Source: Amycolatopsis keratiniphila subsp. keratiniphila | Lineage (GTDB): Bacteria > Actinomycetota > Actinomycetes > Mycobacteriales > Pseudonocardiaceae | Direction of reading: 5' to 3' | Length of the DNA: 47,131 bases | Assembly (NCBI RefSeq): GCF_001620365.2 | Contig: NZ_LQMT02000012.1 | Coordinates: 315,197-362,327 of the forward strand | Shown here: piece after piece, positions 23,348-32,481 of the stretch | Layout of the letters: each line of letters starts with the position of its first letter | Position numbering within the stretch: the stretch's first letter is position 1 | Notes under the pieces: model-generated | Databases searched by the model: none | Told to the model about the DNA's origin: nothing | The model's input: only the letters and a program-made list of their open reading frames with translations | Position numbers and translations under genes: made by a program

Positions 23348-24853
23348 GTGCGCATGGGGTCCAGCAGGCGCGAGTTCCTGAGGTGGCTGGCCGCGGGCGG
23401 GACCGGGGTGGCGCTCGCCGGGTTGCTGCCCGGTACGGCCGCCGCGGAAACGGGCGCGATCGTCGTCATCACCCACGTCACGCTGATCGACGGCACGGGT
23501 TCGGCGCCCCGGCGTGACGTCTCGGTCGTGCTCGTCGGCGACCGGATCGCCTGGGTCGGCTCCGGCCCGGTCCCGGCGACCGGCGGCGCGCGGGTGATCG
23601 ACGGCCGCGGCAAGTACCTCATCCCGGGACTGTGGGACATGCACACCCACGGCGCGGATCTCGAGGAGATCGTCCCGCCGCTGCATCTCGCGCACGGCGT
23701 CACGGGTGTCCGCGAGATGTGGGGGTACGCGGAAAACCGTGCCACGAAGGCCAAGATCGAACGCGGGGAGCTGCTCGGCCCGCGTGTCGTGCTGGCGAGC
23801 GGGATCGTCGACGGGCCGGTCACGCTCCTGGGGCCGCCGGTGCTCCAGGTGTCGACGGAGGCCGAAGCGCGGGCAGCCGTCCGTGCCGAGAAGGCCGCGG
23901 GCGCGGACCTTGTCAAGACCTACTCCTACCTCGCGCCCGAGGCCGTGCGCGCGATCGCGGACGAGGTCCGCGCCCAGGGCCTGCGGTTCTCCGGGCATTG
24001 GCCGTACAAGCTGTCGCACCTCGAGGCGAGCGACCTCGGGCAGCACAGCCTGGAGCATTTCTTCGGGGTGTCCATCCACTGCTCGTCCCGGCGTGACGAG
24101 ATCCTCGCCAGGCTGAAGGCGACGCCCTACGACCCCGCGGCGCCGCGGGACTTCTTCAACCTGGCCCGGCGGCTGGAGTTCGAGTCGGTCACCACGTACG
24201 ACCGCGGAGCGGCGCGGGCCTACTTCGAGCGGCTGCGGCGCAACGGCACCTGGCACTCGCCGACGCTGACGATCAACCGGGTCGTCACGCAGCCCGCCGA
24301 GACCCACCAACGGGACCCGCGGCTGAAGTACGTCCCCGTGGACGTGCGTGAGAGCTGGGCCGTCGGCATCGAACGCTTCGCGCCGAAGACCCCGGCGGAC
24401 ATCGCCCTCCAGGAGCGGTACTACCGGGAGACGCTGCGGCTGGTCGGCGTCGCGCACGAGGCTGGTGTCGGGCTCATTGGCGGCACCGACTGCCTCAATC
24501 CGTACACCTTCCCCGGCAGCGGGCTGCACGAGGAGCTCGCGTCCCTGGTCGAGGCCGGGCTCTCGCCGGTGCGGGCGCTGAAGACCGTCACGGCCGACGC
24601 GGCGAGGTTCCTCGGCCGGGAAGGGACGTCGGGCACGGTCGCGGTGGGGAAGGAGGCGGACCTCGTGCTGCTGGACGCGGACCCGGCCGCGGACATCCGC
24701 AATGTCGCGAAGATCGACACGGTGATCACCCGCGGCCGCGTGCTCGACAGGGCGGAGCGGCGGCGGATGCTCGACGCCGTCGAGGCCGCCGCGAACCGGC
24801 CGGTGACGGCGAACGCCCGGCTCCGCTCCCTCGCGCGCCGCGGTTGCTGCTAG
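23348..24853 (+). CDS. Tat-exported amidohydrolase
   Basis: This 501-aa metal-dependent hydrolase belongs to the imidazolonepropionase-like amidohydrolase group. The N-terminus carries a twin-arginine signal (SRREFLRW, then a hydrophobic stretch ending TAAAE), so it should be exported folded. Metal-site motifs are DMHTH near 97-101, a Lys in DLVKTYSYL near 195, a His in FSGHWPY near 218 and SLEHFFG near 236, and GGTDC near 378. The C-terminal strands GTVAVGKEADLVLLDADP are typical. Substrate unknown. GTG 23348 was chosen because GGAAGGG precedes it; ATG 23354 is the alternative. The stop TAG overlaps the convergent lyase stop in the palindrome CTAG. Confidence 0.87.
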   Translation: MRMGSSRREFLRWLAAGGTGVALAGLLPGTAAAETGAIVVITHVTLIDGTGSAPRRDVSVVLVGDRIAWVGSGPVPATGGARVIDGRGKYLIPGLWDMHTHGADLEEIVPPLHLAHGVTGVREMWGYAENRATKAKIERGELLGPRVVLASGIVDGPVTLLGPPVLQVSTEAEARAAVRAEKAAGADLVKTYSYLAPEAVRAIADEVRAQGLRFSGHWPYKLSHLEASDLGQHSLEHFFGVSIHCSSRRDEILARLKATPYDPAAPRDFFNLARRLEFESVTTYDRGAARAYFERLRRNGTWHSPTLTINRVVTQPAETHQRDPRLKYVPVDVRESWAVGIERFAPKTPADIALQERYYRETLRLVGVAHEAGVGLIGGTDCLNPYTFPGSGLHEELASLVEAGLSPVRALKTVTADAARFLGREGTSGTVAVGKEADLVLLDADPAADIRNVAKIDTVITRGRVLDRAERRRMLDAVEAAANRPVTANARLRSLARRGCC

Positions 24854-26292
24854 ACGCGGGCGAAGGTGTCCAAAAGGGACACGGCGCGGGCGATGTCGTC
24901 GGTCAGCGGCCGGTCTTCGACGCTCGGGTCGAGCACGGCCGCGGCGGTCTCGTAGGCGTCGCGCGCGGGCAGGGAGACGAGTTCGGCCTTGCGCATCCGC
25001 AGCGCCCGGACGGCCGCGACCAGTTCGCACGCCAGCACCTGCTGGTACGCCGCCCCGGCCGCGGTCGCCGCCCGCGCGGCCTGGGTGGAGAAGCTCGCGT
25101 GGTCCTCGATCCCGCGTGAGACGACGGCCGTGCCCAGCGTCGCCGGGAGCGCGGCCTGCCGCAGTTCGGTGAGCGCGTCGTGCGCGACGTACTCCAGGAT
25201 CATCACGCCCGAGCTGCCCGACGGCCCGGCCGCCAGGAACGGCCGCAGCCCGGTGAACTCCGGTTCCACCAGATCACCCAGCCGGGCCACCGACAGCTCG
25301 GCGACCTGATGGACGGTGGCGCGCACCTGGTCGAGCGCGGTCGAGACGTACGCGGTGTGGAAATGCGCGTGGTGATAGGCGTCCTGGTGCACCGTCGAGA
25401 TCATCGGGTTCTCGGTGCTGGCGTTGATCTCCACCGCGAGGACGTCGCGCAGGTAGTGGATCGCGTCCAGCGCGGGTCCCTGCACCTGCGGGAAGGCGCG
25501 GAGCCCGAACGGGTCCTGGATCCGCCTGCCGGGTTTGGGCGTGCCCTCCATCCCGAGCAGCCGTCGCATCTCCGCCGCGCACGCGACCTGCCCGGCGTGC
25601 GGACGCGCCTCGTGCACGGGGGTCGCGTACGCCTCCGGATTCCCGTCGAGCGCGATGTAGGTCAGTGCCGCGACGACGTGACTCGCCCGCGTCAGCGTGT
25701 CGAGCCGCATCGCCGCGAGGGTCGCCTCGGCCAGCGTCGCGGCGTTGCTGCTCATGAACGCGAGCGCGTCACCCGCCTGCACCGGCACCGGGGGCACCCC
25801 GCCGGTCAGCCACGGCCGTTCGCCGGTGAGGGCGAGCGCGGTCTCCGCGAGCGGCGCGAGGTCGCCGGTGCCGATCGCGCCGAGCCGGTGCACGAGCGGC
25901 AGCGCCCCCGTCCGCACCGCGTCGGCGAGCGCCCCGATCAGCACGGGACTGAGCCCGGCGCGCCCGGCCAGCAGCTGGTTGAGCCGGATGAGCATCATCG
26001 CCCGGGTCTGGCCGGGGGACATGACGTCGCCGCTGCCGCCCGCGTGACTGCGCAGCAGCCGCAGCCCGTGATCCGGCGACTCGCCTTCGCCGACCGGGTC
26101 CTCCTTGTTGGCGCCGACGCCGGTGGTGCGGCCGTAGACGATCCTGCGCGTGCTCAGTTCTTCGGCGAGCTTCCACGCGCTTTCCGCGCCGCGCAGCGCG
26201 GCGATCGAAACGTCGATGCCCAGTGGGCCCTCGGTGCTCGCGGCGGTCACGACGTCCGCGCAGCGCAGGGTCCGGCCGTCCACCCGGATCAC
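24850..26292 (-). CDS. Aromatic amino acid/histidine ammonia-lyase homologue with altered MIO triad
   Basis: This 480-aa protein belongs to the HAL/PAL superfamily. It keeps the catalytic tyrosine loop (Tyr53 in IVYGRTTGVG), the SSNAATLAEATLAA helix, QDPFGLRAFPQVQGP, a STENPMI segment and the YHHAHFHTAYVS region. The self-cyclising Ala-Ser-Gly that forms the MIO electrophile is replaced: the site reads AIGTGDLAPLAE, so Gly141-Thr142-Gly143 stands for Ala-Ser-Gly. Activity may be altered or lost. The GTG start has AAAGGAGG. It starts 36 bases after the truncated haemoglobin gene on the same strand. Calling it hutH would be unsafe, as no hut genes are adjacent. Confidence 0.85.
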   Translation of the reverse strand: MIRVDGRTLRCADVVTAASTEGPLGIDVSIAALRGAESAWKLAEELSTRRIVYGRTTGVGANKEDPVGEGESPDHGLRLLRSHAGGSGDVMSPGQTRAMMLIRLNQLLAGRAGLSPVLIGALADAVRTGALPLVHRLGAIGTGDLAPLAETALALTGERPWLTGGVPPVPVQAGDALAFMSSNAATLAEATLAAMRLDTLTRASHVVAALTYIALDGNPEAYATPVHEARPHAGQVACAAEMRRLLGMEGTPKPGRRIQDPFGLRAFPQVQGPALDAIHYLRDVLAVEINASTENPMISTVHQDAYHHAHFHTAYVSTALDQVRATVHQVAELSVARLGDLVEPEFTGLRPFLAAGPSGSSGVMILEYVAHDALTELRQAALPATLGTAVVSRGIEDHASFSTQAARAATAAGAAYQQVLACELVAAVRALRMRKAELVSLPARDAYETAAAVLDPSVEDRPLTDDIARAVSLLDTFARV

Positions 26293-26328
26293 GGCGGCCT
26301 CCTTTCACGACCGCCCCACTATGCCGCC

Positions 26329-26799
26329 TCAGTCCGACGGCGGCTGCCACGGCGGGCGGTTGCCCCAGCCCCACTTCGGCATCGGCTCGGGAACGGTGAC
26401 CTCGCGGCCGGGCTGGGAGAACATCACCGCGAGCCTGCTGCCCCATTCGACGTACGCGGCGAACGCGGAGCGGAATTCGGGATCGGCCGGGAGCCCGGCC
26501 TCGTCGGCGGCGTCGAAGAGCAGGTTCACCCAGCGGCGGCGCTGCTCCTCGGTGATGGCCCGGCCCAGATGCCGTCCGACCATGTGCCGGTGCCCGCCGT
26601 GTTCGCCGCTGTAGGTCTCCGGCCCGCCGAACACCTCGGCCAGCCAGACCGCCACGTGCTCGGGATGGCCGGGGTCCATGTGGCGGAAGACCGGCTCCAG
26701 CAACGGGTCCTTCAGCACGTGGCCGTAGAAGACGGTGGTCAGCCTGCGCAGGGCGTCCAGCCCGCCGGCCCATTCGTACAACGTCGGTGTCCCGGTCAC
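26329..26799 (-). CDS. glbO: Truncated haemoglobin, group II (GlbO-like)
   Basis: This 156-aa haem protein has the truncated 2-over-2 globin pattern. It opens with LYEWAGGLDALRRLTTVFYGHVLKDPLLEPVFRHM, has AVWLAEVFGGP, the proximal-His segment HGGHRHMVGRHLGRAITEEQ, and the Trp of RRRWVNLLFDAAD, which is the conserved TrpG8 of group II. It probably binds O2 or NO and takes part in oxygen or NO chemistry. The GTG at 26799 is preferred because GGGAGAAC lies just upstream and the family starts here. It is divergent from the HxlR regulator at 26906 and followed by the lyase homologue. Confidence 0.9.
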   Translation of the reverse strand: MTGTPTLYEWAGGLDALRRLTTVFYGHVLKDPLLEPVFRHMDPGHPEHVAVWLAEVFGGPETYSGEHGGHRHMVGRHLGRAITEEQRRRWVNLLFDAADEAGLPADPEFRSAFAAYVEWGSRLAVMFSQPGREVTVPEPMPKWGWGNRPPWQPPSD

Positions 26800-26848
26800 G
26801 TAAGGTTCTCCCAGCGGCGACGATCTCCCGGTCCGGCAAAGGCAACCA

Positions 26849-26864
26849 CCCCGGATCGCCGGGG
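26849..26864. promoter_or_regulatory. Dyad between globin and HxlR genes
   Basis: CCCCGG and CCGGGG flank a four-base centre in the 106-base divergent intergenic region, with weaker symmetry extending outward (CAACC on the left, GGACAACC on the right). Its central position makes it a possible operator for the HxlR protein controlling both genes. Confidence 0.35.
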
Positions 26865-26905
26865 ACAACCGCTTACTTTCCGGTTCGTGCCAAGGGGGAG
26901 CGGTG

Positions 26906-27247
26906 ATGAAGCGGTATCACTGTGCGGTCGAGCTCGCCGTCGACGTCATCGGCGGCAAATGGAAGCCGGTGATCCTGGCGCATCTCAAGGAGGGCGTGCA
27001 CCGCTATGGCGAACTCCGGCGGCGGATGCCGGGCGTCAGCGAGAAGATGCTGACCCAGCACCTGCGCGAGCTGGAGGCGGACGGCCTTGTGCTCCGGGAG
27101 CGCCGCGAGGGCCGGGTGCCGCACGTCGAGTACCGGCTGAGCGAGGAGGGTGAGCTGTTACGCCCCGCACTCCAGGCGCTTTACGACTGGGGGACACGGC
27201 GGGCGGCCGACCGCGGCATCGCGTTCGAGCCGTTACCTATTCACTGA
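26906..27247 (+). CDS. HxlR-family winged-helix regulator
   Basis: This 113-aa protein shows the HxlR signature: CAVELAVDVIGGKWKPVILAHL at the N-terminus, RYGELRRRMPGVSEKMLTQHLRELEADGLV as the winged helix, and EYRLSEEGELLRPALQAL at the C-terminus. HxlR proteins act as dimers, and many sense redox or reactive carbonyl signals through the N-terminal Cys (here Cys6). ATG 26906 suits the GGGGGAG site better than GTG 26903. It is divergent from the haemoglobin/lyase pair and a likely regulator of it. The stop overlaps the convergent ArsR gene by seven bases. Confidence 0.88.
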   Translation: MKRYHCAVELAVDVIGGKWKPVILAHLKEGVHRYGELRRRMPGVSEKMLTQHLRELEADGLVLRERREGRVPHVEYRLSEEGELLRPALQALYDWGTRRAADRGIAFEPLPIH

Positions 27248-27549
27248 CTGTCGTCGTCGAGATGCCGTTCGAGCGCGTCGATCCGGCCTTCCCAGAACCG
27301 GCGGTACGGCGCGAGCCAGGCGTCGACCTCCGCGAGCGGTTCCGGGCGGAGCCGGTAGCAGCGGCGCTGGGCTGCGACGCGGACGGTGACCAGACCGGCC
27401 TCGCGTAGGACACGCAGGTGCTTCGATACGGCCGGTTGGCTCAATTCGAGCACCTCGACCAGCTCGTTGACCGATTTCTCGCCGCCGCGCAAGAGGTCGA
27501 GGATGGTCCTCCGCCGCGGTTCGGCGAGGATCTCGAAGGTCTGCATCAT
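27241..27549 (-). CDS. ArsR-family winged-helix regulator
   Basis: This 102-aa protein has a classic ArsR winged helix: MQTFEILAEPRRRTILDLLRGGEKSVNELVEVLELSQPAVSKHLRVLREAGLVTVRVAAQRRCYRLRPEPL. No metal-binding ELCVCD-type motif is present, so it is probably not a metal sensor. The C-terminal WLAPYRRFWEGRIDALERHL is typical of the subgroup often paired with SRPBCC/AHSA1 proteins. The ATG at 27549 (or 27546) is assigned by homology; the binding site is weak and the frame stays open to 27687. It is divergent from the chitinase gene, but the boxes there fit DasR better. Confidence 0.85.
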   Translation of the reverse strand: MMQTFEILAEPRRRTILDLLRGGEKSVNELVEVLELSQPAVSKHLRVLREAGLVTVRVAAQRRCYRLRPEPLAEVDAWLAPYRRFWEGRIDALERHLDDDSQ

Positions 27550-27614
27550 CCGGGAAATGTGCCCCGTGCGGCATATTTCCGTCAAGGAATGTTCGAAAAT
27601 GTCCATCCGAAAGT

Positions 27615-27651
27615 CTTGGTCTGAACCATTGACGGAGTGGTCTAGTCCACT
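27615..27651. promoter_or_regulatory. Two DasR-type (dre) boxes in the chitinase promoter
   Basis: Box 1 CTTGGTCTGAACCATT (27615-27630) and box 2 AGTGGTCTAGTCCACT (27636-27651) are 16-bp partial palindromes whose TGGTCT elements begin 21 bp apart, two helical turns. The consensus operator of the GntR-family regulator DasR in Streptomyces is about ACTGGTCTAGACCACT. Box 2 differs from the AGTGGTCTAGACCACT form at one position and box 1 at more. Paired repeats of this type are known in Streptomyces chitinase promoters. Confidence 0.8.
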
Positions 27652-27657
27652 TAGCTT
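27629..27657 (+). promoter_or_regulatory. Chitinase promoter
   Basis: A -35-like TTGACG (27629-27634) and a -10-like TAGCTT (27652-27657) have a 17-base spacer. The second dre-like box fills the spacer and the first touches the -35, so a bound repressor would exclude RNA polymerase. The predicted leader is about 50 bases. Confidence 0.65.
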
Positions 27658-27713
27658 GTGCGTGTCCCGCCGCAGTCCTCTCGTCACCCCTGGTGACCGT
27701 GAAGGGAGAACGC

Positions 27714-28934
<1,221 letters not shown>

Positions 28935-28945
28935 CGCCGAAGTAC

Positions 28946-29032
28946 GTGAAGGCCCCCTTTCTCACGCCTGGTGTCCTGCGCCGGAAGTTCGTGTCGTTCT
29001 CTGGGACTCGGGTGGATGAAGGGGACTTTCAC
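28946..29032. repeat. Degenerate GAAGGCCCCC-family hairpin after the chitinase
   Basis: GTGAAGGCCCCCTTT (28946-28960) and GAAGGGGACTTTCAC (29018-29032) are imperfect complements 57 bases apart, and look like a decayed copy of the family seen at 20412. It lies 11 bases after the stop. A second short stem, ACGCGGG/CCCGCGT, follows at 29041-29067. Confidence 0.5.
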
Positions 29033-29076
29033 CGCATGTGACGCGGGTAAAGCGTCCTTCCCCCGCGTGAGGTGAG

Positions 29077-29128
29077 GGGGTCGTGAGTGCTAATGAGGGT
29101 TAGAACCCTCATTAGCACTCACGACCCC
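29077..29128. repeat. Perfect 25-bp hairpin, GTCGTGAGTG family
   Basis: Two 25-base arms (29077-29101 and 29104-29128) pair without a mismatch around an AG loop. The outer part GGGGTCGTGAGTG matches 325-376, and the inner part carries TAATGAGGGTT. It lies in a 288-base intergenic stretch between the chitinase and the DUF2461 gene. Confidence 0.85.
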
Positions 29129-29222
29129 TCGCAAACCAGGCAAAGCTCTCGAATCAGGTGCCGTCGGCCGGAGGTCGTGGGGCCTTCAGGGACTTGTCGG
29201 TGGCGAGGATTACGGTCATCCC

Positions 29223-29888
29223 ATGGGTTTCGAGGGTTTCGGCGAGTACGCCATCGACTTCTACGACGGTCTCGAGGCGGACAACTCCAAGTCCTACTGG
29301 GACGCGAACCTCGCCACCTACAAGGCCGACGTCCGCGCGCCGATGGAGGCGCTGCTCGCCGAACTCGTCCCGGAGTTCGGCGACGGCTTCGGCGAGGGCA
29401 AGGTCTTCCGCCCGTACCGCGACGTCCGGTTCGCCAAGGACAAGACGCCGTACAAGACCCACTGCGGCGCGGTGATCGAGCAGGGCCGCGGCGGCGGCGC
29501 GTACTACGTCGAGGTCGGCCCGGCCGGGCTGCGCGTCGGCGGCGGCTGCTTCCACTTCGAGTCCGATCAGCTCGCCCGTTTCCGCAAGGCCGTCGACACG
29601 GAACTGCGGGGCGCCGAGCTCGCCAAGATCCTCGCGAAGCTGGAGAAGGCGGGCTGGGAGGTCAAGGGGGACAGGCTCAAGTCGAAGCCGCGCGGCTTCG
29701 CGGAGGACCATCCCCGCATCGAACTGCTGAAGTACCGCTCCGTATACGCGGTCCGCGGCTGGGAGCCGGACGACGTCCTCCATGAACGCGGCGCCCTCGA
29801 CCGGGTGCGCAAGGCGTGGCGGCAGGTCCGCGCGTTCAACGAATGGGCGCGGGATCGCGTCGGGCCGAGCGAGAAGCCGCGCCGATAA
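29223..29888 (+). CDS. DUF2461-family protein
   Basis: This 221-aa soluble protein matches the DUF2461 pattern: FYDGLEADNSKSYWDAN near the start, PYRDVRFAKDKTPYKTHCGA in the middle, YYVEVGPAGLRVGGGCFHF, and a C-terminal part with LKSKPRGFAEDHPRIELLKYRS. The family is widespread and uncharacterised biochemically as far as I know. There is no signal or membrane segment. It appears to be a single-gene unit, with an upstream repeat hairpin and a downstream hairpin at 29888-29912. Confidence 0.88.
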   Translation: MGFEGFGEYAIDFYDGLEADNSKSYWDANLATYKADVRAPMEALLAELVPEFGDGFGEGKVFRPYRDVRFAKDKTPYKTHCGAVIEQGRGGGAYYVEVGPAGLRVGGGCFHFESDQLARFRKAVDTELRGAELAKILAKLEKAGWEVKGDRLKSKPRGFAEDHPRIELLKYRSVYAVRGWEPDDVLHERGALDRVRKAWRQVRAFNEWARDRVGPSEKPRR

Positions 29889-29912
29889 CCACCGAACCGG
29901 GTTCGGCGGTTG
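29888..29912 (+). terminator. Hairpin after the DUF2461 gene
   Basis: AACC-A-CCGAACC pairs with GGTTCGG-C-GGTT around a one-base centre, with one mismatched pair. It begins at the last base of the DUF2461 stop codon. Confidence 0.55.
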
Positions 29913-29999
29913 CCTCGTCGCCCAGGTCAACTGACACTTTTCTTGAACTTTCGGTATCGGTACAGACGTAGCCACGATGAGGGACTACGCTGTGCGAAC

Positions 30000-31424
30000 G
30001 TGAGCCGACGCGCGAAGATCGTTTGTACCCTGGGCCCCGCGACCGCTACGCCGGAGAAGATGCGGCAACTCGTCGACGCCGGGATGGACGTCGCGAGGAT
30101 GAACTTCAGCCACGGGACGCACAGCGACCACAAGCAGGTCTACGACCTCATCCGCACCGCCGCCGCCGAATCGGGCCGCGCGGTGGGCATCCTCGCCGAC
30201 CTCCAGGGGCCGAAGATCCGTCTCGGCACCTTCGCGGGCGGGCCGGTCGAGTGGCACAACGGCGACATCGTGCGCATCACCGTCGAAGACGTGGCCGGTA
30301 CGCACGACCGCGTCTCGACCACCTACAAGGGACTCGCCGACGACGCGAAGCCCGGCGACCGTCTCCTCGTGGACGACGGCAAGGTCGGCCTCGTGGTCAA
30401 GGAGGTCGACGGACCGGACGTCGTCTGCGAGGTCACCGAAGGCGGCCCCGTCAGCAACAACAAGGGCGTCTCCCTGCCGGGCATGGACGTCTCGGTGCCG
30501 GCGCTGTCCGAAAAGGACGTCGAAGACCTCGAGTTCGCGCTGGAACTCGGCGTGGACTTCATCGCGCTGTCGTTCGTCCGCTCGCCCGCCGACATCGACC
30601 TGGTCCACCAGGTGATGGACCGCGTCGGCAAGGGACGCCTCCCGGTGGTCGCGAAGATCGAGAAGCCCGAAGCGGTCTACAACCTCGAAGCCATCGTGCT
30701 CGCCTTCGACGCGGTGATGATCGCCCGCGGCGACCTCGGCGTCGAACTCCCGCTGGAGCAGGTCCCGCTGGTGCAGAAGCGCACCATCCAGATCGCCCGC
30801 GAGAACGCGAAGCCCGTCATCGTCGCGACGCAGATGCTCGAGTCGATGATCAACAGCTCCCGCCCGACCCGCGCCGAGGCCTCGGACGTCGCCAACGCGG
30901 TGCTCGACGGCGCGGACGCACTGATGCTCTCGGGTGAGACCAGCGTCGGCCGCTACGCCATCGACGTGGTCAAGACCATGGGCCGGATCATCGAAGCCGT
31001 CGAGACCGACTCGCCGGTCGTGCCGCCGCTGTCGCACGTCCCGCGCACCAAACGCGGCGTCATCTCCTACGCGGCCCGTGACATCGGTGAGCGCCTGAAC
31101 GCCAAGGCCCTGGTCGCCTTCACCCAGTCCGGTGACACCGTCCGGCGGCTCGCGCGGCTGCACACGCGGCTGCCGCTGCTGGCGTTCACGCCGGAGGAGA
31201 GCGTCCGCAGCCAGCTCGCGATGACGTGGGGCACCACGACGCGGATCGTGCCGAAGGTGGGCTCGACCGACCAGATGATCCAGCAGGTCGACCACGCGAT
31301 GCTCGAAATGGGCAAGTACGCCAAGGGTGACCTGGTGGTCATCGTGGCCGGTTCGCCGCCCGGGACCGTCGGGTCGACCAACCTCATCCGGGTGCACCGC
31401 CTGGGCGAGGACGACCACGCCTGA
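30000..31424 (+). CDS. pyk: Pyruvate kinase
   Basis: This 474-aa enzyme converts phosphoenolpyruvate and ADP to pyruvate and ATP. It has SRRAKIVCTLGPAT at the N-terminus, MNFSHGTHSDH (substrate binding), the catalytic-lysine signature AKIEKPEAVYNLEAI near 222 and the metal site MIARGDLGVELPLEQVP near 240. The C-terminal regulatory domain starts near residue 355. The GTG at 30000 was chosen by homology; there is no clear Shine-Dalgarno site. A possible -10 TACGCT (29986-29991) lies eight bases before it, so a leaderless transcript is possible. A repeat-family terminator follows. Confidence 0.94.
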   Translation: MSRRAKIVCTLGPATATPEKMRQLVDAGMDVARMNFSHGTHSDHKQVYDLIRTAAAESGRAVGILADLQGPKIRLGTFAGGPVEWHNGDIVRITVEDVAGTHDRVSTTYKGLADDAKPGDRLLVDDGKVGLVVKEVDGPDVVCEVTEGGPVSNNKGVSLPGMDVSVPALSEKDVEDLEFALELGVDFIALSFVRSPADIDLVHQVMDRVGKGRLPVVAKIEKPEAVYNLEAIVLAFDAVMIARGDLGVELPLEQVPLVQKRTIQIARENAKPVIVATQMLESMINSSRPTRAEASDVANAVLDGADALMLSGETSVGRYAIDVVKTMGRIIEAVETDSPVVPPLSHVPRTKRGVISYAARDIGERLNAKALVAFTQSGDTVRRLARLHTRLPLLAFTPEESVRSQLAMTWGTTTRIVPKVGSTDQMIQQVDHAMLEMGKYAKGDLVVIVAGSPPGTVGSTNLIRVHRLGEDDHA

Positions 31425-31447
31425 CCGCGCCGCCCTGCCGACGCTAT

Positions 31448-31490
31448 GAACGGTCCTTTCCTTGCAAATTTCGCAAGGAAAGGACCGTTC
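31448..31490 (+). terminator. GGTCCTTTCC-family hairpin after pyruvate kinase
   Basis: GAACGGTCCTTTCCTTGC pairs perfectly with GCAAGGAAAGGACCGTTC around AAATTTC, 23 bases after the pyruvate kinase stop. Outer ACGCTA/TAGCGT extends the pairing. It is nearly identical to 20772-20812. Confidence 0.85.
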
Positions 31491-31581
31491 CTAGCGTCCC
31501 AGGTGTCCCGAAGGTGGCCTTCGCGACAAACGTCCCGCCTCACGGAGGCTCCGAGCACCCGCACGGCCTAAAGTTCAGGAC

Positions 31582-32481
31582 ATGACTGAGATGGCCAGGG
31601 AAGCCGCGGCCGGTTTCGACAACGCCGGCGGGGTGGGCGGACAGCCCGTGCTCGACCGGCTGGTCGCGCTGCTGGACTTGGAGAAGATCGAAGAGAACAT
31701 CTTCCGCGGCGTCTCGCCCGCCCACTCGCCGGTGCGGGTGTTCGGCGGGCAGGTCGCGGGGCAGGCGCTGGTCGCCGCCGGCCGCACGGTCCCCGAGGAG
31801 CGGAAGGTCCACTCGCTGCACGCGTACTTCATCCGCGGCGGCGACCCGAGTGTCCCGATCGTCTACGAGGTCGACCGCATCCGCGACGGCCGCTCGTTCA
31901 CCACCCGCCGCGTCGTGGGCATCCAGCACGGCAAGGCGATCTTCTCCCTGTCGGCCTCGTTCCAGAAGGACGAGGGCGGCATCGAGCATTCCGAGGCCAT
32001 GCCGGACGTCCCGGCCCCCGACTCGCTGCCCACGCTGCAGGAACGCGCCGAGGGTTACTTCATGGGCCATCTCGACCGGCCGCGTCCGATCGACCTGCGG
32101 TACGTCAACGATCCGCCGTGGGTCACCCGGAAGACGGGCGACCGGCCCGCCAGGAACCAGGTCTGGATGCGGGCCGACGGCAAACTCCCGGACGAGCAGC
32201 TGCTGCACGTCTGCGTCCTGACCTACGCCTCCGACATGACGCTCCTGGACTCGGTCCTCGCGCGCCACGGCGTCTACTGGGATCTCGACAAGGTGCTCGG
32301 CGCGAGTCTCGACCACGCGCTCTGGTTCCACCGCCCGTTCCGGGCCGACGAGTGGTTCCTCTACGACAGCGCGTCGCCCACGGCGTCGGGTGCCCGCGGG
32401 CTGGCGACCGGCCGGTTCTTCGCCGCGGACGGAACGCATATCGCCACCGTCGTGCAGGAAGGTCTTCTCCGAGTCGTGTGA
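31582..32481 (+). CDS. tesB: Acyl-CoA thioesterase II (TesB family)
   Basis: This 299-aa double hot-dog protein hydrolyses acyl-CoA to free acid and CoA. Landmarks are RVFGGQVAGQALVAAGRTV near 52-70 and VHSLHAYFIRGGDPSVPIVYEV, with RSFTTRRVVGIQHGKAIF completing the first hot-dog. YASDMTLLDS near 216 and SLDHALWFHRPFRADEWFLYD mark the second half with its catalytic Asp. It is a standalone plus-strand gene after pyruvate kinase. The 445-base region after it lacks genes. Confidence 0.92.
   Translation: MTEMAREAAAGFDNAGGVGGQPVLDRLVALLDLEKIEENIFRGVSPAHSPVRVFGGQVAGQALVAAGRTVPEERKVHSLHAYFIRGGDPSVPIVYEVDRIRDGRSFTTRRVVGIQHGKAIFSLSASFQKDEGGIEHSEAMPDVPAPDSLPTLQERAEGYFMGHLDRPRPIDLRYVNDPPWVTRKTGDRPARNQVWMRADGKLPDEQLLHVCVLTYASDMTLLDSVLARHGVYWDLDKVLGASLDHALWFHRPFRADEWFLYDSASPTASGARGLATGRFFAADGTHIATVVQEGLLRVV

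Noticed and set aside
27241..27549. ArsR gene as an arsenic or metal sensor
   Set aside because: It lacks the Cys-containing metal-binding motif in the recognition-helix region, and no metal-resistance gene is near.
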